Shown here piece by piece: positions 35,715-44,525 of a stretch of 64,000 nucleotides of DNA (within the stretch, counting starts at the first letter, position 1; each line of letters opens with the position of its first letter). The notes under the pieces were generated by a model. That model was not told the origin of the DNA, did not search any database, and worked only from the letters and a program-made list of their open reading frames with translations. Location of the stretch: NCBI RefSeq assembly GCF_030369675.1, contig NZ_CP128477.1, positions 1,984,001 to 2,048,000 on the forward strand. The letters are read 5' to 3'. Position numbers and translations under genes: made by a program. This DNA is from Peteryoungia algae (GTDB lineage Bacteria; Pseudomonadota; Alphaproteobacteria; Rhizobiales; Rhizobiaceae).

Positions 35715-37025
35715 TCAAACGTAGCGGTTGATGACGTTTTCCAAGAGTTCCTGCTTGCCGGAGACCGGCTTCGGATTGACGTTCTGGGCTTCGACGCGGG
35801 CAGCGATTGCATCGAGGCCTTCCTCGCCACGCAGCATCTTCTGGTTCTCGGCCTTGTCCCAACCGGCGTAACGGTTGCCGAGCGGCGCCGACAGCGCCTT
35901 GTCTTCCACCATCTTGGCGGCGGCTTTCAGGCCGCGGGCGCAGCAATCCATACCGCCGATGTGAGCGATCAACAGATCTTCGGCGTCGAGCGACTGGCGG
36001 CGCAGCTTGGCATCGAAATTGGTGCCGCCTGTCGTGAAGCCGCCGGCTTGCAGGACCTGGTAATAGGCCAGCGCCATTTCCGGCACATTGTTCGGGAACT
36101 GGTCGGTATCCCAGCCGGACTGGTAGTCGTTGCGGTTCATGTCGATCGAACCGAAGATGCCGAGCGCATTGGCGAGCGCCAGCTCGTGCTCGAACGAGTG
36201 GCCGGCGAGGATCGCATGGCCCTGCTCGATATTGACCTTCACTTCGTTTTCGAGCCCGTAGCGCTTCAGGAAGCCGTAGACCGTCGCAACGTCGTAGTCA
36301 TACTGGTGCTTCGACGGTTCCTGCGGCTTCGGCTCGATCAGGATCGCGCCCTTGAAGCCGATCTTGTGCTTGTATTCGACCACGAGGTTCAGGAAGCGGC
36401 CCATCTGGTCGAGCTCGCGTCCGAGATCGGTGTTGAGCAGGGTCTCGTAGCCTTCGCGGCCGCCCCACAAAACGTAATTCTCGCCGCCGAGCTTCAGCGT
36501 CGCGTCCATGCAGGTTTTCACGGTTGCGGCGGCAAAGGCGAAGACGTCTGGATCCGGATTGGTCGCGGCACCCGACATGTAGCGGCGATGTGAGAACATG
36601 TTCGCCGTGCCCCAGAGCAGCTTGACGCCGGTCTCTTCCTGCTTCTTCGCGAAGTAGTCGACGATCTCGTTCAGGTTCTTGGTGTTCTCGGCAAAGCTGT
36701 CGCCTTCAGGGCGAACATCCGCGTCGTGGAAGCAGTAGTAGGGCGTGCCGAGCAACTGGAAGAATTCGAAGGCGACATCGGCCTTCATCTTCGCTGCATC
36801 CATCGTATCCTTGAACCACGGACGCTCGAACGTGTTGCCGCCGAACGGATCAGTGCCCGGCCAGACAAAGGTATGCCAGTAGGCGATGGCAAAACGCAGA
36901 TGGTCTTCCATCCGCTTGCCCATGACCACTTCGTCGGGATTGTAGTGACGGAAGGCCAGCGGATTGGTGCTGCCTTCGCCTTCATATTTGATCTTCTGGA
37001 TATTGCCGAAGAAACCTGTGCTCAT
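35715..37025 (-). CDS. xylA: Xylose isomerase
   Basis: 436 residues from the ATG at 37025, with AAGGAGG upstream. Converts D-xylose to D-xylulose in the cytoplasm. The class II enzyme signatures are present: catalytic His in [12 protein letters not shown], metal and substrate residues in [34 protein letters not shown] and SIDMNRND with the metal ligands of the second site. It is the last gene of lacI-xylB-xylA; the repeat block at 37081-37192 lies between xylB and xylA. Confidence 0.97.
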   Translation of the reverse strand: MSTGFFGNIQKIKYEGEGSTNPLAFRHYNPDEVVMGKRMEDHLRFAIAYWHTFVWPGTDPFGGNTFERPWFKDTMDAAKMKADVAFEFFQLLGTPYYCFHDADVRPEGDSFAENTKNLNEIVDYFAKKQEETGVKLLWGTANMFSHRRYMSGAATNPDPDVFAFAAATVKTCMDATLKLGGENYVLWGGREGYETLLNTDLGRELDQMGRFLNLVVEYKHKIGFKGAILIEPKPQEPSKHQYDYDVATVYGFLKRYGLENEVKVNIEQGHAILAGHSFEHELALANALGIFGSIDMNRNDYQSGWDTDQFPNNVPEMALAYYQVLQAGGFTTGGTNFDAKLRRQSLDAEDLLIAHIGGMDCCARGLKAAAKMVEDKALSAPLGNRYAGWDKAENQKMLRGEEGLDAIAARVEAQNVNPKPVSGKQELLENVINRYV

Positions 37026-37080
37026 GGGTAGTCCTCCTTGGTGTGTGTTTGTGTTGGTGTTCACGCGCCTCGCGACGCTG

Positions 37081-37192
37081 CCCCTTCACCCGCCTGCCGG
37101 CCTCTTCTCCCCGTGAACGGGGAGAAGGAATGCGCCGCCGCCGTTTCCGGCCTCTCTTCTCGCTTGCGGGGAGAGAGCCAGGGTCAGTGGCA
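37081..37192. repeat. Rhizobial-type intergenic palindromic repeat (locus B)
   Basis: Contains CTTCTCCCCGTGAACGGGGAGAAG and a second hairpin TCTTCTCGCTTGCGGGGAGAGA, the same family as locus A. It sits inside the xylB-xylA interval and may form an RNA structure between the two genes. Confidence 0.7.
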
Positions 37193-37197
37193 AATCT

Positions 37198-38646
37198 TCA
37201 AAGTCCCCGGATCGCCGGATAAAGCGCCCGATAGCGGCCGTATGCCGCCTCATAGGCCGAGGTAAGCGCCTTGACCGGCTCGACCGTCTCGGCCGTTTCC
37301 GGCGCCCTGCAAACCGACAGCGGATCGGCGCCGGTCGCCGCGATCAGCCCAAGGCGTGCGGCGCCGAAGGCAGCCCCGAAATCGCCGTCGGCCGGGATAT
37401 CGACCGGCATATCGAGAGCTGTGGCGATCGACGACAGCCAGTAGCGCGAGCGAGACCCGCCGCCGATGGCGGTAACACGGTCGATCTTCGTGCCGGCGGA
37501 TTTCAGCGCTTCCAGGCTGTCGCGAATGGCGAAGGTTACGCCTTCCAGCACCGCCTGGGTCAGCACCGCCCGGTCGCTTTCATGGCCAAGCCCGATGAAG
37601 GCGCCACGGATCTTCGCATCGTTGTGGGGTGTCCGCTCGCCAGAGAGGTAAGGAAGGAAGGTGACACCCGTCGGGGCATGAAGCGCATCGCCGAGTTCGC
37701 CGGTCAGTTCGCCGGCCGATTTGCCGGTCACGGTCGAATGCCAGTTGAGTGCATCGGTTGCCGACAGGATGACGCCCATCTGGTGCCAGGTTTTCGGCAG
37801 CGCATGGCAGAAGGCATGCACGGCACTTTCCGGCTTCGGGAGATAGGATGCATTCGCCGCGAAGAGAACGCCTGACGTGCCGAGCGACACGAAGGCCTGG
37901 CCTTCGGCAACAGTACCCATGCCGCAGGCGGAAGCGGCATTGTCCCCTGCTCCACCGGCGACGACGACGTTTGCGCCGAGGCCCCATTTCATCGCAAGCT
38001 CCGCACGCAGCGTGCCGGCCCGATCGGTCCCCTCGACAAGACCCGGCATCTGTTCGACGCTCAGCCCCGTGGCTTCGAGCAGCTCCGCCGACCAGGCCCG
38101 CTTGCCCGTGTCGAGCCAGCTGGTACCGGCCGAGTCAGACATGTCGGAGAGATATTCCCCCGTCAGCCAGAGCCGCAGGAAATCCTTCGGCAGCAAGACT
38201 TTGGCGACCTTCTCGAAGGTCTCCGGCTCGTTGCTTTTCACCCAGGCAAGCTTCGGCGCCGTGAAACCGGGGAAGACGATATTGCCCGTCAGTGCCCGGA
38301 AGCGCGGATCGGCGTCCAGTACCGCAGCCTCCGCATGGCTGCGGGTATCGTTCCAGAGAATGCAGGGTCGCAACACCCGGTCCTTGGCGTCGACAAGCGT
38401 CGCGCCATGCATGTGGCCGGAAAGACCGATGCCCCTGACGGCAGCGAGTTCCTTCGGATGCGAGGCCTTGAGCGCAGCAACGGCCTCTTCGGTCGCCCGC
38501 AGCCAGTCGCCCGGCGCCTGTTCCGACCAGCCGGGATGCGGCCGCTGCACGGTCAAGGCCGCATGGCCGACGCCGACAACCTTCTGATCGCCATCGATCA
38601 GCATAGCCTTGACGCTGGATGTGCCGAGATCCAATCCGAGATACAT
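37198..38646 (-). CDS. xylB: Xylulokinase
   Basis: 482 residues of the FGGY kinase family, phosphorylating xylulose to xylulose 5-phosphate. Opens with LGLDLGTSSVKAMLID (ATP phosphate loop), then SGHMHGATLVD, WNDTRSHAEA with the catalytic-region aspartate, VAGGAGDNAASACGMG near 238-252 and AIGGGSRSRYW near 400 for ATP binding. Only 23 bases separate it from the LacI gene, so they form one transcript. Confidence 0.96.
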   Translation of the reverse strand: MYLGLDLGTSSVKAMLIDGDQKVVGVGHAALTVQRPHPGWSEQAPGDWLRATEEAVAALKASHPKELAAVRGIGLSGHMHGATLVDAKDRVLRPCILWNDTRSHAEAAVLDADPRFRALTGNIVFPGFTAPKLAWVKSNEPETFEKVAKVLLPKDFLRLWLTGEYLSDMSDSAGTSWLDTGKRAWSAELLEATGLSVEQMPGLVEGTDRAGTLRAELAMKWGLGANVVVAGGAGDNAASACGMGTVAEGQAFVSLGTSGVLFAANASYLPKPESAVHAFCHALPKTWHQMGVILSATDALNWHSTVTGKSAGELTGELGDALHAPTGVTFLPYLSGERTPHNDAKIRGAFIGLGHESDRAVLTQAVLEGVTFAIRDSLEALKSAGTKIDRVTAIGGGSRSRYWLSSIATALDMPVDIPADGDFGAAFGAARLGLIAATGADPLSVCRAPETAETVEPVKALTSAYEAAYGRYRALYPAIRGL

Positions 38647-38669
38647 GGGTGTCCTCCAATGCTCTGCCT

Positions 38670-39695
38670 TCAGGGCAGATTGTCCTTCAGGAATATGTCG
38701 ATACGAATGCGCTCCTGGGCGGCCACGACAGGAAGCCCGTCGGCCTTGGCCTTCAGGACGCGGATGGCGCTGCGCACCTCGTGGCCGGCATCCTGATTGA
38801 GGACCGCATCGAACAGGCCCGATTGCAGCGCGCCGCGCGTCGTCTCGGTCAGCTCATGCGCGATGACGACCGGTCGGTTTTCCCGCGGCACACGTTCCAG
38901 CGCACGCACCAGTCCGCGATTGCCGGCACCGAGGCTATAGAGTGCGACGATGTCGGAGTGGCCCACAAAGAGCGCGGAGACCAGCCGCTCGACCACGTCA
39001 GGATCGTCGCGGCCTTCCGACACGGGCAACAGGTCAAGGCCCGCGAAATCCGAAGTGATCACAGAGGCGAAAGCCTCGCAGCGCTCGCGGTGATCACGCA
39101 CCAGCATGGAACCCGCGAGTACGGCGACCTTACCCCGGCGACCACCAACAAAACGCCCGAGCAGGCTCGCGGCCGTGCGTCCGGCAGCGGCATTGTCGAT
39201 GCCGGCATAATGATCGCGTTCTGCGCCTGAGAGATCCGAAACCAGCGTCACCAGCGGGATGCCGGCAGAGACCACCTCAGCGGCAGCTGCAGCCACGTCC
39301 GGCGCATCGACGGCGACGAAGGCGATGCCCGCCGGCTGCTCTGCTGCAGCGTCCCTGAGTGCTGTCGCCAGCGCCGCCGCATCGAAGGCCGGCACGTCGA
39401 CAAGGCGGATCGCAATGCGCTCCACGCCTGCCCGCTCCCCGGCCTCGTCGAGTGCGAGCCTCAAGCCTCGCATGAAGGAGTTGTCGTTAGAAGGAATGAG
39501 GAAGGTCAGCGGATAGGTTCGACCCTTGGCGAGATTGGCTGCGGCCACATCGCGCACGAAACCGAGCTCGCTGACGGCGAGGTCCACCTTTTCGCGGGTC
39601 CGTGCACTGACCCCCGGCCGCCGGTTCAATACCCGGTCAACGGTGGCAAGGCTCACGCCCGCGCGGCTCGCAATGTCATGGACGGTCGGCTTCAT
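38670..39695 (-). CDS. LacI-family regulator of the xylose operon
   Basis: 341 residues from the ATG at 39695, preceded by GGAGGAG. HTH at residues about 3-24 (VHDIASRAGVSLATVDRVLN), hinge helix, then an effector domain of the ribose-binding type (LTFLIPSNDNSFMRGLRLAL, GIDNAAAGRTAASLLGRF). First gene of the operon with xylB and xylA and so likely xylose-responsive. A 15-bp inverted repeat just upstream is the presumed autoregulatory operator. Rhizobial xylose genes often use such a LacI-type regulator. Confidence 0.9.
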   Translation of the reverse strand: MKPTVHDIASRAGVSLATVDRVLNRRPGVSARTREKVDLAVSELGFVRDVAAANLAKGRTYPLTFLIPSNDNSFMRGLRLALDEAGERAGVERIAIRLVDVPAFDAAALATALRDAAAEQPAGIAFVAVDAPDVAAAAAEVVSAGIPLVTLVSDLSGAERDHYAGIDNAAAGRTAASLLGRFVGGRRGKVAVLAGSMLVRDHRERCEAFASVITSDFAGLDLLPVSEGRDDPDVVERLVSALFVGHSDIVALYSLGAGNRGLVRALERVPRENRPVVIAHELTETTRGALQSGLFDAVLNQDAGHEVRSAIRVLKAKADGLPVVAAQERIRIDIFLKDNLP

Positions 39696-39729
39696 TCTCT
39701 CCTCCGGCGCCTGTCCTACACCAGCGCCT

Positions 39730-39765
39730 GAGGTACGTAAATCAGGATTATGATGTACGTACCTC
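39730..39765. promoter_or_regulatory. Large inverted repeat upstream of the xylose lacI gene
   Basis: GAGGTACGTAAATCA (39730-39744), a 6-base loop and TGATGTACGTACCTC (39751-39765) match in 14 of 15 pairs. Each arm contains the palindrome TACGTA, so it can also hold two operator half-sites about 21 bases apart. It lies about 35 bases before the LacI start and is the probable operator of lacI-xylB-xylA. Confidence 0.7.
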
Positions 39766-39774
39766 TTCTGGATC

Positions 39775-39805
39775 AAAAAAAAGGCCGCCCACAGTATGGG
39801 CGGCC
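39775..39805 (-). terminator. Intrinsic terminator of the EmrAB unit
   Basis: GGCCGCCCA, loop of five, TGGGCGGCC, followed on the minus strand by eight T. It closes the emrB gene and lies 10 bases from the xylose operator. Confidence 0.92.
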
Positions 39806-39862
39806 GCGACCTGGAGATCGGCAAGAAGACTGGACCCGCAAGCTTACGCGGGCACTGTGCCG

Positions 39863-41446
39863 TCAGTGGCCGGCGCCGGCCGGTGCCGTCGCCGTCGGCT
39901 TCTTCAGCAGTAGCGCCAGGAAGACCAGGCAGGCGAAGAGGACCGTCAGCCCGAGAAACACATCCATGAAAGACAGGAGCCAGGCCTGCTGCGTGACAAC
40001 GCCGGAAAGCTTCTTGATCGCCACGGCCGTTCCATCGAGCCCATAGCTGTCGTAGTTTGCGCCGACGCTGGCAAGCCAGTCCAGCGCTGCCTGATTGCCC
40101 CAGTTCAGCTGTTCGGAGAGGCGGGCATAATGATCGTCGGTTCGCTGCGTCAGCATTGTGTTGATGATGGCAAGACCCACGGCCCCGCCGAGGTTGCGGG
40201 TCAGGTTGAAGAGGCCCGAGGCATTCTTGATACGATCAGGCGGCAGCGTGCCGAGCGCCAGATTGTTGATCGGCACCATGCACAGCATCAGCGAGCAGCC
40301 GCGCAGGATCTGCGGCACGAGCAGTTCGTAAAAGTCCCAGTCCGCGGTAATTCCGGTCATCATGTAGGTGCCGAGCGCAAAGCCGCCAAAGCCGATCATC
40401 ATCATCACACGCGGATCGAGCTTGCCCGACAGAACCCCGGCAACCGGTGCCGTCAGGAACATGGCCGCACCTGAGACGAACATGGTCTCGCCGATCATCA
40501 GGCTGTCATACCCGCGAATGCGCCCGAGATAGAGCGGATAGAGATAGGTCAGCCCGTAAAGCCCGACCCCCATGACAAAGGAGAACAGCGAACCGAAGGC
40601 GAAGTTGGCATTGGAGAAGGCGCGCAGGTCGACGACCGGCAACTCCACCCTGAAGACACGGCGGAAGAAGATGAAGCCGCCGATCACCATGGCAAGGGTG
40701 CCCATGACAATATGATGATCGTTGAACCAGTCCTTGTTGTTGCCCTCTTCCAGCACGAATTCCATCGAGCCCAGGAAGACCGCCATCGAGACCAGCCCCC
40801 ACCAGTCGAACTTCTTCAAGAGCTTGAGGTCCGGCTTGTCGAAATCGATCAGGCTCCAGGCGGCTGCCGCGACGATCACACCCGGCACGACATTGATCAG
40901 GAACAGCCAGTGCCAGGACATGGCGTGGCTGATATAGCCTCCGATCGTCGGACCGATTGTCGGCGCGAGTGTGGCGACAAGTCCGACCATCGGCGAGACG
41001 ATGTTGCGCTTCGAAGGCGGAAAGATGGTGAAAGCCGCCGCAAACACGGAGGGGATCATGCCACCACCGATGAAGCCCTGGATCGCGCGGTAGACGATCA
41101 TCTGCTCGATATTGGTGGCGGTCGCGCAGAGAGCGCTGGCAAGCGTGAAACCGGCCGCGCAGAAGGTGAACAGCACCCGCGTCGATACGATGCGTGCGAG
41201 CACGCCCGACAACGGAATCATGATCACCTCGGCAATCAGATAGGATGTCTGAACCCAAGCGACTTCCTCCGAGCCGGCGCCGAGTCCGGCCTGGATCTCG
41301 GCGAGTGATGCGGAGACGATCTGGATGTCGAGGATCGACATAAACATGCCGAAGACCATTGCCAGGAATGCGAGGACGCGCCTGGGGTCCATGCGCTCCT
41401 CGGCGGGTGCCAGGGAAGCGGCGTCCTGAGTGGTGATTGCGGCCAT
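39863..41446 (-). CDS. emrB: DHA2-family multidrug efflux MFS transporter
   Basis: 527 residues, about 14 membrane helices, drug:H+ antiporter-2 family (EmrB/QacA). Conserved pieces: LDIQIVSASLAEIQAGLGAGSEEVAWVQTSYLIAE in helices 1-2 and PTIGPTIGGYISHAMSWHWLFLINVVPG at motif C. It exports toxic amphipathic compounds. Operon with the EmrA-type fusion protein encoded just upstream, 33 bases away, and under a divergent TetR repressor. Confidence 0.93.
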   Translation of the reverse strand: MAAITTQDAASLAPAEERMDPRRVLAFLAMVFGMFMSILDIQIVSASLAEIQAGLGAGSEEVAWVQTSYLIAEVIMIPLSGVLARIVSTRVLFTFCAAGFTLASALCATATNIEQMIVYRAIQGFIGGGMIPSVFAAAFTIFPPSKRNIVSPMVGLVATLAPTIGPTIGGYISHAMSWHWLFLINVVPGVIVAAAAWSLIDFDKPDLKLLKKFDWWGLVSMAVFLGSMEFVLEEGNNKDWFNDHHIVMGTLAMVIGGFIFFRRVFRVELPVVDLRAFSNANFAFGSLFSFVMGVGLYGLTYLYPLYLGRIRGYDSLMIGETMFVSGAAMFLTAPVAGVLSGKLDPRVMMMIGFGGFALGTYMMTGITADWDFYELLVPQILRGCSLMLCMVPINNLALGTLPPDRIKNASGLFNLTRNLGGAVGLAIINTMLTQRTDDHYARLSEQLNWGNQAALDWLASVGANYDSYGLDGTAVAIKKLSGVVTQQAWLLSFMDVFLGLTVLFACLVFLALLLKKPTATAPAGAGH

Positions 41447-41479
41447 GACGAGGCCCTTTCGATAACGACTGCCGGTGGT

Positions 41480-42664
41480 TTACTTCGCGGCAAGCGCCTG
41501 GCCGTCAGGGGCCGTGCGGGTGTCGACGTCGACGATGACACTGAGGCCGGCACGCAGATGGCCGCCGGCAAGCGCGTCCTTGGGAAGAGCTATCCGGACG
41601 GGCACACGCTGGACCACCTTGGTGAAATTACCCGTCGCGTTTTCAGCCGGCAGCATCGAGAAGATGGCACCGGAAGCGGGGGCGATAGAGGTCACGGTGC
41701 CTTCGAGCGGCTGGTCACCGTAAGCATCGACATGGATCGAGACCTTGGAACCCGGGACGAGATCGGCGATCTGCGTCTCCTTGAAGTTCGCCTCGATGTA
41801 AAGCTCATTGGTCGGCACCAGGGCTGCAAGCCGCTTGCCGGCGGAAACGAGATCGCCCGCCTGGACGGACAGATTGCCCACAACGCCGTCATAAGGCGCC
41901 TTGAGAACGGTGAAATCCAGGTCGCGTCTGGCTTTGGCCACCACCTGATCCTGCACGCGCACGGCATTGATCGCCTCGTCGCGCTGCGCCTTCAGGATCG
42001 AAAGATTGGCCTCGGCGGAATCCACAGCCGCCTGACCGGCAACGAGATTGGCGCGAGCCTGCTCGAGCGCAACTCTTGCATTATCGAGATCCGCGGTCGT
42101 CCCGACACTCTTCGAGGCAAGTTCGCTGGCACGTTTTTCGGTGATCTCGGCGCCACGCACGGAGGCTTCGAGTGCCCCGAGTTGCGCCTTCGCTTCGGCA
42201 ACACTCGCCTGGCCGCCGGCGATCTGGGCATCGATACGGCTGACCGCGAGGGAAGAACTCTGCTTGCCGGCGACGGCCTGATCATAGGCGATCTGATAAT
42301 CGCCCCCATCCAGCGTGACCAGCGGATCACCCGCATGAACAACCTGGTTGCTGGCGACATTCACCTTGGCAACATAGCCGGAAACCTTGGGCGAGATGAT
42401 TGCAATGTCACCTTCGATATAGGCGTCTTCGGTCGACACCATGAACCGGCCGTCCGTCCACCATCCGTAGCCATACCAGGCGCCGGCGGCGAGCAGTGCG
42501 GCGAGAATAACAGGCAGAACCGGACTGCGCCGGGGCGCCGAGGCCGTCGCTTCAGGGGCCTGATGGGACACCCCGATATCCGTCTCTGCCGCAGGCGCAG
42601 CCTCATTCCGATCGACTGGAGTGGAGTTGGAACGAAGGGCGGTGGATCTTTGCATCGTTGACAT
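41480..42664 (-). CDS. emrA: EmrA/HlyD-type membrane fusion protein
   Basis: 394 residues. Cytoplasmic N-terminus, one membrane helix (residues about 48-66, PVLPVILAALLAAGAWYGYG), then the lipoyl-like and coiled-coil hairpin region of periplasmic adaptors (VSGYVAKVNVASNQVVHAGDPLVTLDG, VLKAPYDGVVGNLSVQAGDLV). It bridges EmrB to an outer-membrane channel for drug export. First gene of the unit; the start lies 174 bases from the TetR gene, with a GAACCG/CGGTTC operator between. Confidence 0.93.
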   Translation of the reverse strand: MSTMQRSTALRSNSTPVDRNEAAPAAETDIGVSHQAPEATASAPRRSPVLPVILAALLAAGAWYGYGWWTDGRFMVSTEDAYIEGDIAIISPKVSGYVAKVNVASNQVVHAGDPLVTLDGGDYQIAYDQAVAGKQSSSLAVSRIDAQIAGGQASVAEAKAQLGALEASVRGAEITEKRASELASKSVGTTADLDNARVALEQARANLVAGQAAVDSAEANLSILKAQRDEAINAVRVQDQVVAKARRDLDFTVLKAPYDGVVGNLSVQAGDLVSAGKRLAALVPTNELYIEANFKETQIADLVPGSKVSIHVDAYGDQPLEGTVTSIAPASGAIFSMLPAENATGNFTKVVQRVPVRIALPKDALAGGHLRAGLSVIVDVDTRTAPDGQALAAK

Positions 42665-42693
42665 GGCACGGACCGGGGAATGGTTGAAATTAT

Positions 42694-42716
42694 TCGAACT
42701 GAACCGTTCGGTTCGA
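42694..42716. promoter_or_regulatory. Candidate TetR operator between emrA and the regulator
   Basis: A 23-bp palindrome with core GAACCGTTCGGTTC (42701-42714, perfect 6-bp arms) extends to TCGAAC on the left and TTCGA on the right. It sits 30 bases before emrA in the divergent promoter, the expected site for a TetR dimer. Confidence 0.75.
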
Positions 42717-42837
42717 TTGACTTAGAGTGTTTCTTCCCCCATATCAAGAGGCACAGGCGAGCTTCTGCGCAGCGGTTGCTCGATTACGTTAATTTTTCTT
42801 TGGTCAGGATATGTCGAAACAATCCGAGGAAACTGCC

Positions 42838-43500
42838 ATGACTTCCCCTTGCCACTCCGTTGCCGGAGTTGGCCGCTTTGCTGCGGGCGCGGATCCCGTC
42901 AAGCGGGGACAGATCCTGGACGGAGCCAAGCGTGTCTTCATGAAGCTCGGCTATGACGCCGCGAGCATGAACGACGTCACCCGCGAGGCTGGTGTCTCCA
43001 AGGGAACCATCTACGTTTATTTCCAGAGCAAGGAAGATCTGTTCGGCGCGCTTGTAGAGCGCGAGAAGAGCGCCTTCGATGCTGCCATCCGGCAGATCCT
43101 GGAGGAAAGCGCCAATGTCGAGGAAGGCCTGCGGCGGTATGCGCTCGCCCACGCGCATTTCATTCTCGACACCGAAATGATCCCGACGATGCGAATTCTG
43201 ATGGGTGTACTCGATCGCATGCCGACGCTGTGTCAGCGCTTCTTCGCGTCTTCGCCCACAAACATCAAGGTGCTGTTGCAGGACTACATCGCGGCAGCAA
43301 ACGAGAAGGGCGAGCTCTTTGTCGAAGACACGGATCTTGCCGCGCGTCAGTTCATCGACATGTCGACGGCCGGCTATTTCAAGAAGCGGCTGTTCAACGA
43401 CATCCCCGTGCGCCCCGACGACAAGGAGATCGAGCGCGTCGTGGAGTCCGGCCTGCGGATGTTCATGAACTTCTACGGTCCGAAAACCGACAAAGCCTAA
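42838..43500 (+). CDS. TetR/AcrR-family regulator of the efflux pump
   Basis: 220 residues from the ATG at 42838, which has GAGGA 7 bases upstream; an ATG 27 bases earlier has only a site 2 bases away. HTH near residues 38-60 (ASMNDVTREAGVSKGTIYVYFQSKEDLF), then a helical ligand-binding domain. Divergent from emrAB with a palindromic operator between. Predicted repressor of the pump and of itself; inducer unknown. Confidence 0.92.
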   Translation: MTSPCHSVAGVGRFAAGADPVKRGQILDGAKRVFMKLGYDAASMNDVTREAGVSKGTIYVYFQSKEDLFGALVEREKSAFDAAIRQILEESANVEEGLRRYALAHAHFILDTEMIPTMRILMGVLDRMPTLCQRFFASSPTNIKVLLQDYIAAANEKGELFVEDTDLAARQFIDMSTAGYFKKRLFNDIPVRPDDKEIERVVESGLRMFMNFYGPKTDKA

Positions 43501-43618
43501 AGCTGATCAGAGACGGAACTTTGTTCCGACCGGAGACTTAATTCGCTGCTTGCCATTCCCCCGGATATGTCTCATGTCCTGGGCTCCCTAGTCCGTTTGA
43601 TCAGCACGGAAGACATCT

Positions 43619-44377
43619 ATGCAGGATATTATCGCCCTCCTTCAGGATCCCGCTGCCTGGGTCGCCCTCGTGACGCTTGTCGTCATGGAGATCGTGCTCG
43701 GCATCGACAACCTGATCTTCATCTCGATCCTGACCAACAAGCTGCCGCAGGAAATGCGCGAAAAGGCAAGACGGATCGGCATCGGCCTCGCCCTTGTCAT
43801 GCGCCTTGCACTTCTGGGTACGGTTGCCTGGATCGTGCAGTTGACCACGCCTGTCTTCGAGCTGTTCGGCCAGGGCTTCTCCTGGAAGGACATGATCCTG
43901 ATCGCCGGTGGTCTCTTCCTGGTCTGGAAGGCCACGAAGGAAATTCACCATGCCGTCGATCCGGTCGACAAGGAAGAGGACTTCATCGCCTCGACCGCAT
44001 CGACCACGTTCGTCAGCGCCATCGGGCAGATCCTGCTTCTGGACCTCGTCTTTTCGATCGACAGCATCATCACCGCCGTTGGCATGACACCGCATGTGCC
44101 GATCATGGTGGTCGCAGTGGTCGCGGCCGTGACGGTCATGCTTGTCGCGGCGACCCCGCTGGCGAATTTCATCGAGAAGAACCCGACCATCGTCATGTTA
44201 GCACTGGCATTCCTGATGATGATCGGCACCACGCTGATCGCCGAAGGCATGGGCTTCCATGTACCGAAGGGTTACGTCTACGCCGCCATGGCCTTCTCTG
44301 CGCTCGTGGAGGTGCTCAACATGTTTGCACGCCGCAAGCGTGAGCGGGACCGCAGGCTCAAGGCCACCACCCACTGA
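43619..44377 (+). CDS. TerC-family integral membrane protein
   Basis: 252 residues with seven or so membrane helices and the TerC acidic motifs [15 protein letters not shown] and [16 protein letters not shown], whose aspartates probably line a metal-binding pore. Recent work on relatives (Alx/MntP class) supports manganese export that feeds secreted metalloenzymes; older names refer to tellurium resistance. The upstream 118 bases contain no recognised Mn riboswitch. Ends at a strong terminator. With sitABCD at 51.7 kb this suggests manganese balance, but that is inference. Confidence 0.88.
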   Translation: MQDIIALLQDPAAWVALVTLVVMEIVLGIDNLIFISILTNKLPQEMREKARRIGIGLALVMRLALLGTVAWIVQLTTPVFELFGQGFSWKDMILIAGGLFLVWKATKEIHHAVDPVDKEEDFIASTASTTFVSAIGQILLLDLVFSIDSIITAVGMTPHVPIMVVAVVAAVTVMLVAATPLANFIEKNPTIVMLALAFLMMIGTTLIAEGMGFHVPKGYVYAAMAFSALVEVLNMFARRKRERDRRLKATTH

Positions 44378-44398
44378 CCACGGCTGACATTAGAACTT

Positions 44399-44428
44399 GG
44401 AAAGGCCTGTCGATCGACAGGCCTTTTC
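44399..44428 (+). terminator. Terminator of the terC-type gene
   Basis: AAAGGCCTGTCGA and TCGACAGGCCTTT are a perfect 13-bp inverted repeat followed by a short T/C stretch, 21 bases after the TerC stop. Confidence 0.8.
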
Positions 44429-44525
44429 CGTGTGGAACGGCGGTTGCGGGATCGATCGGCCCTTGCCAGACTTCTCGCAAGAACTTACGCCTTCTCTCAC
44501 AACGCCAGCATCACGCCGGAACCCG

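Noticed and set aside
43501..43618. Manganese riboswitch (yybP-ykoY) before the TerC gene
   Set aside because: The 118 bases have only a short CGGAAC-TTT-GTTCCG stem and lack the conserved two-loop core of that riboswitch.
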